Shown: one piece after another, positions 23,769 to 27,891 of the stretch
Numbering within the stretch: position 1 is the stretch's first letter
Layout of the letters: each line of letters starts with the position of its first letter
Assembly: GCA_902492545.1 (NCBI GenBank)
Contig: CABULX010000011.1
Coordinates: 1 to 27,891, forward strand
DNA: 27,891 nt
Direction of reading: 5' to 3'
From: an uncultured Collinsella sp.
GTDB lineage: Bacteria > Actinomycetota > Coriobacteriia > Coriobacteriales > Coriobacteriaceae
Program-made: the position numbers and the translations under genes
The notes under the pieces: model-generated
Seen by the model: the letters and a program-made list of their open reading frames with translations, nothing else
Database searches by the model: none
Told to the model about the DNA's origin: nothing

Positions 23769-23880
23769 TGAAGTAGGGCTTGCTTCGGCAGCGCTAACAA
23801 TAAGGGCGGCTCTGCTAGTCTCGGGAGACCGCGGCATTCGGCGGGCCTGCCGAATGCCGCGGTCAGTAGCGGTCAGTAGC
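23769..23880 (+). repeat. Palindromic dispersed repeat, copy 2
   Basis: Related to 15323-15433. Here the palindrome is perfect: 23828-23842 (ACCGCGGCATTCGGC) and 23849-23863 with the loop GGGCCT. Just before it GTCTCGGGAGAC makes another small stem. The right arm runs directly into the 10-base tandem array. Confidence 0.85.
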
Positions 23881-23920
23881 GGTCAGTAGCGGTCAGTAGC
23901 GGTCAGTAGCGGTCAGTATA
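23861..23920 (+). repeat. Six-unit tandem array of GGTCAGTAGC
   Basis: Five exact units of ten bases followed by GGTCAGTATA. The other copy of the upstream palindrome has only about two degenerate units, so the array seems to have expanded here. There are no spacers, so it is not CRISPR. Confidence 0.95.
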
Positions 23921-23970
23921 TTCTTCGGAGCCGTTTCTCTGGGCTTCGGCGGACTTGCCAACTCGCGCTT

Positions 23971-24025
23971 GGGCACTACTCAGTAGATTACTCAGCAGTG
24001 CCCAGTAGATTACTCAGTAGTGCCC
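23971..24025 (+). repeat. 22-base tandem duplication bounded by inverted repeats
   Basis: Units 23981-24002 and 24003-24024 differ at one base (CAGTAGATTACTCAG core). GGGCACTACT (23971-23980) and AGTAGTGCCC (24016-24025) are exact reverse complements framing them. It lies 57 bases beyond the stop of the minus-strand AlbA_2 gene and could act in its 3' end formation. Confidence 0.85.
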
Positions 24026-24081
24026 AGCAGGGGGAGGGCAGCAAACGCAATGGGCCTGTTTCCCGGCTAGGACCTGCAGCC

Positions 24082-25464
24082 TCAAACTTCGCTTGGCATC
24101 CTGTAGAACTGGTGCGGGTCTTTCGGGCTTTTCCCTACCCATTCCAACAGGCCTCGACCGGCAAGGTCTTTCAGAGTCTTCGAGGCCGTTTTCCTACCGA
24201 CATTGGACTCCCGCGCGAGGTCGGAGGTCGTGATTTTCCCCTGAGCGGCGGCAATTGCCATCGCTGCTCGTTCGCGCTCGCTGAGGAGCGGTCGGTTGTC
24301 GGCCGCGGTTCTCCTGAAGGCCGCTTTCTGCAACCCAGGACGCTCGAAGACGACGACGGTGCTGTTGACGGTCTGCTCGAAGCGGAACCTCACGCCGGCT
24401 GCCTCGCAGGCCTCCTTGATGCGCGGTATGCCCGTGCCGTACTGCTCGATGACGCCGGCGCGGAACAGGGTGCGCGCGATCGCGGGGTTTCGGAGGCCGA
24501 ACTCGCTCGCGGTACCGTCTAGGTGCTCTTGCGGCGAGTCGCCCTCGGGGAACAGGCCCGGGCTCACGATCTGGACGGTGTCCATGAACACGTTGACCTC
24601 GACGGCGGTGCCGGTGGTGTAGTCGCGGTGGCACAGCGCGTTGGCAACCGCCTCGCGGATGGCCTCGGCCGGGATCTCGGGGATCTCCTTGCGGTACATG
24701 CCCGTCTCGCCGATGACGAACTCGCGCCTGATGTTCGACGTCACGAAGTACTCGGCGAAGTCGAGCAGCTTGAGCATGGTGCCGCTCTCGCGGCGCAGGT
24801 CGAGGATCTTGGCCTTGGTGTTGCCGCCCAGAAGCCCCAGCTTCATCCTGGGGTAGGTGTCGGATCCCTCGCAGAACAGCTCCACCGCGGCGTTTCTTAG
24901 GCTGCCGTCGGGCGCGACGAGGTCGAGCCTTGCCAAGGTGTCCTCCACGCCGGCGAACCCGCCGCCCACGCGTCCGGCCCTGCCGCCGCGCGCGACGAAG
25001 TCACGCACCGCCTGCTCGTCGGCGTCGGAGACGGGCCTGCCGGACGGCAGCGAGTCCCACGGGCTACGGGCGCGCTCACGCTTGACGACCATGGCGCTCA
25101 GCTCCGAGGCCGACAGCGCTTTGTTCGAAGTCCCCACGCGGGTGAAGTAGCGTCCGTCGGCGGAGTAGGGGGCGTCGGCACCTGAGAAGGCAATTTTGAT
25201 GTATCGCAGCCCATCATCGGCGTCGAGGCACTCGACCGTCGGGAACACCGCGGGCTCGATCTTGTCGGACACCCACGACGTCACCTGGCGCAGCGTTGCG
25301 TCGCTGACATCCTGGCCGATGACATCGCCGTTGTCCTTCACGCCGAAGTAGAGCTCGCCGCGGCCGTGCTTGTTCAGCATGGCGCTGATGGCTTGCAGTG
25401 CTTCTTTATGCTCGCCAGTGGACTTCTTGAACTCGACGGTCTCGCTCTCGCTGCCCAGGTTCAT
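24082..25464 (-). CDS. AlbA_2/Schlafen-type ATP-binding transcriptional regulator
   Basis: A 460-residue cytoplasmic protein. The N terminus SESETVEFKKSTGEHKEALQ, AISAMLNKHGRGELYFGVKD and GDVIGQDV is the AlbA_2 (Schlafen AAA_4) domain, about residues 1-130, with SADGRYFTRVGTSNKALS at its end. About residues 260-375 form a HATPase_c_4 domain: AIREAVANALCHRDY (the N-x-x-x-H-R-D-Y nucleotide site), SPGLFPEGDSP, and RNPAIARTLFRAGVIEQYGT then GIPRI. A C-terminal winged helix (ITTSDLARESNVGRKTASKT) completes it. Such proteins are common in Coriobacteriia accessory regions and act as putative DNA/RNA-binding regulators, some linked with defence. ATG 25464 has GGAAAGG about 10 bases upstream. High GC codon use resembles the core genome. 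It is bracketed by the two MITE-like copies. Target unknown. Confidence 0.85.
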   Translation of the reverse strand: MNLGSESETVEFKKSTGEHKEALQAISAMLNKHGRGELYFGVKDNGDVIGQDVSDATLRQVTSWVSDKIEPAVFPTVECLDADDGLRYIKIAFSGADAPYSADGRYFTRVGTSNKALSASELSAMVVKRERARSPWDSLPSGRPVSDADEQAVRDFVARGGRAGRVGGGFAGVEDTLARLDLVAPDGSLRNAAVELFCEGSDTYPRMKLGLLGGNTKAKILDLRRESGTMLKLLDFAEYFVTSNIRREFVIGETGMYRKEIPEIPAEAIREAVANALCHRDYTTGTAVEVNVFMDTVQIVSPGLFPEGDSPQEHLDGTASEFGLRNPAIARTLFRAGVIEQYGTGIPRIKEACEAAGVRFRFEQTVNSTVVVFERPGLQKAAFRRTAADNRPLLSERERAAMAIAAAQGKITTSDLARESNVGRKTASKTLKDLAGRGLLEWVGKSPKDPHQFYRMPSEV

Positions 25465-25649
25465 CCGCGCTGCCTTTCCCGTTCGTTGCTTGTCTCGTTG
25501 GATTATACCGTGGTCACCATGGGCGAAAACGTGGAAGCGCGCTTGCTTGCCTCTACCATGTTCTCATGCGCCTTAATGCCCTTTGTGAAGAATCATCCCA
25601 TTGGGAAACGGGTCCCTATGGAACGATTTTGGTATCAGGCATAGGGGGG

Positions 25650-25872
25650 CGCTATCGTGGATGTCGTCACCATTGCCTGCGCCCTCGATCCAGAGATGTA
25701 ATTACAGAAGTGCGGGGAAAAATCGAAAACCTTCGAGCACAACGCGGTTTTTTTGTATCAAAACCGCAGGTCGCGGAAGCCTAAAACGGGGGTCTGGTCA
25801 GCATTCCTTTGGTTTTCCCCGCACTTCCGAATTTGGCCTCTCGCCACATCCCGATTACGTCTTAAAGTGGCG
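25650..25872 (+). repeat. MITE-like element, copy 2
   Basis: Same orientation as 23440-23658. Shared features include CTATCG(C/T)GGATG at the left, ATGTAATTAC before the inverted repeat GAAGTGCGGGGAAAAATCG, CCTTCGAGCACAACGCGGTT, and TTTTCCCCGCACTTCCGAAT at the right. The inner G/T-rich segment differs between copies. The flanks 25465-25649 and 25873-26020 show no gene; a 6-bp hairpin (CTCAGG 25902-25907 with CCTGAG 25915-25920) lies in the latter. Confidence 0.85.
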
Positions 25873-26026
25873 CAAAAAGCCGTGTGCTCTGCTTGATTTT
25901 GCTCAGGAATTATGCCTGAGGGGTAGTGGATTCGCCTTTCTCCGCCGTGCAGCGGCACGTGTAGGGCTCTCTGGCTCAGGCGCGAGTCGCTTCCCGTCTG
26001 AAAAAGTTCTTAAAACAGCTTTAAAG

Positions 26027-26057
26027 TTGCCTTTGGCCTACATTGACAGCGTACAAT
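26027..26057 (+). promoter_or_regulatory. Weak promoter candidate for the PelD-like gene
   Basis: TACAAT (26052-26057) is a five-of-six -10 match. The only -35-like sequence at a possible distance is TTGCCT (26027-26032) with a long 19-base spacer. Position, 50 bases before the GTG start, fits. Confidence 0.3.
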
Positions 26058-26106
26058 ATGCATGTTTACCATGGCAAAAGCTAAATTTGGGGAGGGGGAG
26101 CGCACG

Positions 26107-27891
26107 GTGGAAGTGCTGGTTGTTGGCAATACCGTGTATGTCGATGACGACTTTTGTGCCAAGGCGTTTCCCGGTGACCATGTTCAGGTCGTGGCGGCCA
26201 ACGAGGCGCGCCGCGACGGGTCGTCGCTCCATGCGTCTTGGAAAGAGCTGCTGCAGCACCTGGACCAGGCTTACGAATTCGACCGTGTGGTCTACCTCTC
26301 TACCTATCTCACGCCGCATACCGAGGCCGTTGGCGACATCGAGCTGCTGCGCTCCGTCTTTCGAGCTTGCATGGGTCGCCAGATTCAGCTGCTGTTTGTG
26401 ACTGGTCCCATGGGAGCGGACGGTGCGGTGGACGCTGCGGGGCAAAACGGCAAGGGCATCATTGCCCGTGCGGCCAACGACCTGTGCCGCTACTATGCGG
26501 TCCGCGACGGCATTCAGGCCAAGATCTTGCGCGTGCCGTATCTGTACACCGCCTCGCCCACGCTGGAAGACCCGATTTTGACCCCGCTGTTCGAGGCGTG
26601 CTCGCAAGGCTCTGCTGTCATGAGGGCTGGGGCGGACTCACCGCTCGGTGCCCTCTGCGCCGAGGAGCTGGCCGTTCTGGTGCGTCGCATCTTCGACAGC
26701 TGGGATGCCACATTCGAGGAACTCGAGGTTCCGGATAGCTTTGCCCACACCGTGGGAGACCTGGGCGAGGCGCTCAAGGGCTTGTTCCCGGGGCTCGACA
26801 TTACCTACGACGGGGACGCCGTCGTCTCCATTGCTCCGAGCGATACCGTCCGCACGCGCTACGGGTGGTTCCAGCGCTATGACGTGCTGCGCGATCTTTC
26901 GACCATACACGCCCGCTGGGAGCAGACCCTCGCGGGCAAGCGCCATCCGCTGCGTGCCGCCATCGACCGCATGCGCGGGCGGACACTGCCCATCAAATGC
27001 CTGGAGACCGCGCTGGCCTGGGTGCTCTTTGAGGGCCTGGAGCTGGTGTTTTCGCAGTCTGCTCAGCTTAACGTGCTCGACTACCGCCTGCTGTACGTGG
27101 TACTGATCGGCACGCTGTATGGGCTCGATTTTGGCCTGGTTGCGGCGCTGCTGGCGTCGGTGGGTTTGGCAGCCAGCTATTTTACTCAGTACGGCTATAC
27201 CTTCCAGGGTCTGTTCTATGAGCCGTCTAACTGGCTGCCGTTTATTGCGTACTTTGTTGTGGGTGCCGTGTGCGGCTATGTGCAGCTGCGCAACAGCGAA
27301 GCCATTAGGGCGGAGCGCGATCAAAACGAGCTCGTGCGCAACCGCAATACGTTCCTTACGCAGCTCTACCACGACGCGATCGAGGATAAGCGCGCGTACA
27401 GGCGCCAGATCGTGGGTCGCCACGACAGCTTTGGCAAGATCTTTGCGGTGACGCAGGAGCTCGACGTACTCAACCCACGCGACATCTATCGCAAGTGCTG
27501 CGAGCTTCTGGGCGAGATTCTCGAGAACGATTCGGTGGCGATCTACCATGTTTCGGGCGGGGCATTTGCACGCCTGGTGGCAGCAAGTCCCGCGATTGCC
27601 GAAGATGCCGCACGCTCGCTCACGCTTGAGCAGCTTGCACCTCTTTTGGGCGACGGGGGTCGTTCGAACCTGTGGGTGAACCGCGAGCTGACGCCGGGAC
27701 TTCCCATGTTTGGATACACGATCGAGCGCGACGGGGCACCCGCCGTGTTGATCTTTGTGCGTAGCGCGGCCGAAAACCAAACGACCCTCTATTATCAAAA
27801 CCTGTTCCGCATCTTGTGCGGCCTGGTCGAAAGCGCGCTGGGCCGTGCCTTTGACTATGAGGCAGTGGCACAGGATAAACGTTGCGTTGAC
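26107..27891 (+). CDS. SDR-PelD-like fusion protein (3' partial), probable Pel polysaccharide regulator
   Basis: Open to the window end (595 codons, no stop). Residues 1-290 look like a short-chain dehydrogenase/epimerase fold: VEVLVVGNTVYVDDD at the start, VVYLSTYLTP and LLFVTGPMG, but the GxxGxxG is degraded to GNTVYV. About 299-392 hold four membrane spans (TALAWVLFEGLEL, LLYVVLIGTLYGL, GLVAALLASVGLAA, WLPFIAYFVVGAVCG). A coiled stretch (398-435) leads to a GAF-like domain starting about 450 (LNPRDIYRKCCELLGEILEN). This order, SDR plus PelD-type four spans plus GAF, fits PelD of Gram-positive Pel operons, where PelD binds c-di-GMP through a GGDEF domain that would lie beyond the window. 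GTG 26107 is chosen because GGAGGGGGAG sits 6-8 bases upstream; ATG 26071 is in frame but lacks a site. A long minus-strand ORF across it is a shadow. The Pel assignment is inferred from domain order. Confidence 0.65.
   Translation, partial: MEVLVVGNTVYVDDDFCAKAFPGDHVQVVAANEARRDGSSLHASWKELLQHLDQAYEFDRVVYLSTYLTPHTEAVGDIELLRSVFRACMGRQIQLLFVTGPMGADGAVDAAGQNGKGIIARAANDLCRYYAVRDGIQAKILRVPYLYTASPTLEDPILTPLFEACSQGSAVMRAGADSPLGALCAEELAVLVRRIFDSWDATFEELEVPDSFAHTVGDLGEALKGLFPGLDITYDGDAVVSIAPSDTVRTRYGWFQRYDVLRDLSTIHARWEQTLAGKRHPLRAAIDRMRGRTLPIKCLETALAWVLFEGLELVFSQSAQLNVLDYRLLYVVLIGTLYGLDFGLVAALLASVGLAASYFTQYGYTFQGLFYEPSNWLPFIAYFVVGAVCGYVQLRNSEAIRAERDQNELVRNRNTFLTQLYHDAIEDKRAYRRQIVGRHDSFGKIFAVTQELDVLNPRDIYRKCCELLGEILENDSVAIYHVSGGAFARLVAASPAIAEDAARSLTLEQLAPLLGDGGRSNLWVNRELTPGLPMFGYTIERDGAPAVLIFVRSAAENQTTLYYQNLFRILCGLVESALGRAFDYEAVAQDKRCVD

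Noticed and set aside
23861..24025. Tandem repeats resembling a CRISPR array
   Set aside because: Units abut directly without spacers, are only 10 and 22 bases long, and no cas gene is near.
24194..24900. Several plus- and minus-strand frames overlapping the AlbA_2 gene
   Set aside because: All are shadows of a gene with clear AlbA_2 and HATPase motifs.
26638..27798. 386-codon open frame on the minus strand
   Set aside because: It is antisense to the PelD-like gene, lacks a ribosome site and recognisable motifs, and its length follows from the GC-rich codon pattern of the real gene.

Overview
The window looks like an accessory-rich piece of a Coriobacteriia chromosome, most likely Collinsella or a close relative. 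The reasons are the GC-rich third codon positions, a wall-anchored protein with an LPKTA sorting signal, a LoaP-led exopolysaccharide operon, and an SDR-PelD-type fusion of the Gram-positive Pel kind. This is a judgement from reading; no database search was run.

Region 1 (1-12.3 kb) is a Wzy-dependent capsule or exopolysaccharide operon, all on the plus strand. It opens with the 3' part of a LoaP/NusG-type antiterminator. A phosphoglycosyl transferase follows, then a GT2 glycosyltransferase, a frameshifted UDP-glucose dehydrogenase, two GT4 glycosyltransferases, a glucuronyl C5-epimerase-like protein, an EpsG-like polymerase, a TupA-like ATP-grasp protein, a Wzx-type flippase, UDP-glucuronate 4-epimerase and a hexapeptide acetyltransferase. 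Four consecutive genes overlap by ATGA. The uronic-acid enzymes predict a glucuronate/galacturonate polymer that may contain a 5-epimerised (iduronate-type) sugar. Runs of eight or nine G occur after loaP, inside the acetyltransferase and after the operon, which suggests phase variation.

Region 2 (12.4-16.8 kb) holds an LPKTA-anchored surface protein, a partial copy of its 3' end, and between them an Abi_2 (AbiD/AbiF-like) gene. A good promoter and a strongly structured short RNA precede the Abi_2 gene. Remnants of an AbiEii-like nucleotidyltransferase, two uncharacterised genes and further gene debris follow. This is a turnover hotspot for defence genes.

Region 3 (16.8-23.3 kb) has more A/T-rich codon use, suggesting transfer. 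It contains a 1218-residue STAND-like P-loop NTPase with a restriction-endonuclease-like N terminus, a typical anti-phage architecture, and uncharacterised neighbours on both strands.

Region 4 (23.2-26.1 kb) is rich in repeats: a 28-bp RNA-type stem, two directly oriented copies of a 220-bp MITE-like element bracketing an AlbA_2/Schlafen-type ATP-binding regulator, a palindromic repeat also found at 15.3 kb, and two tandem arrays. At the right edge (26.1 kb onward) an SDR-PelD-like protein begins, probably the first gene of a Pel polysaccharide operon running out of the window.
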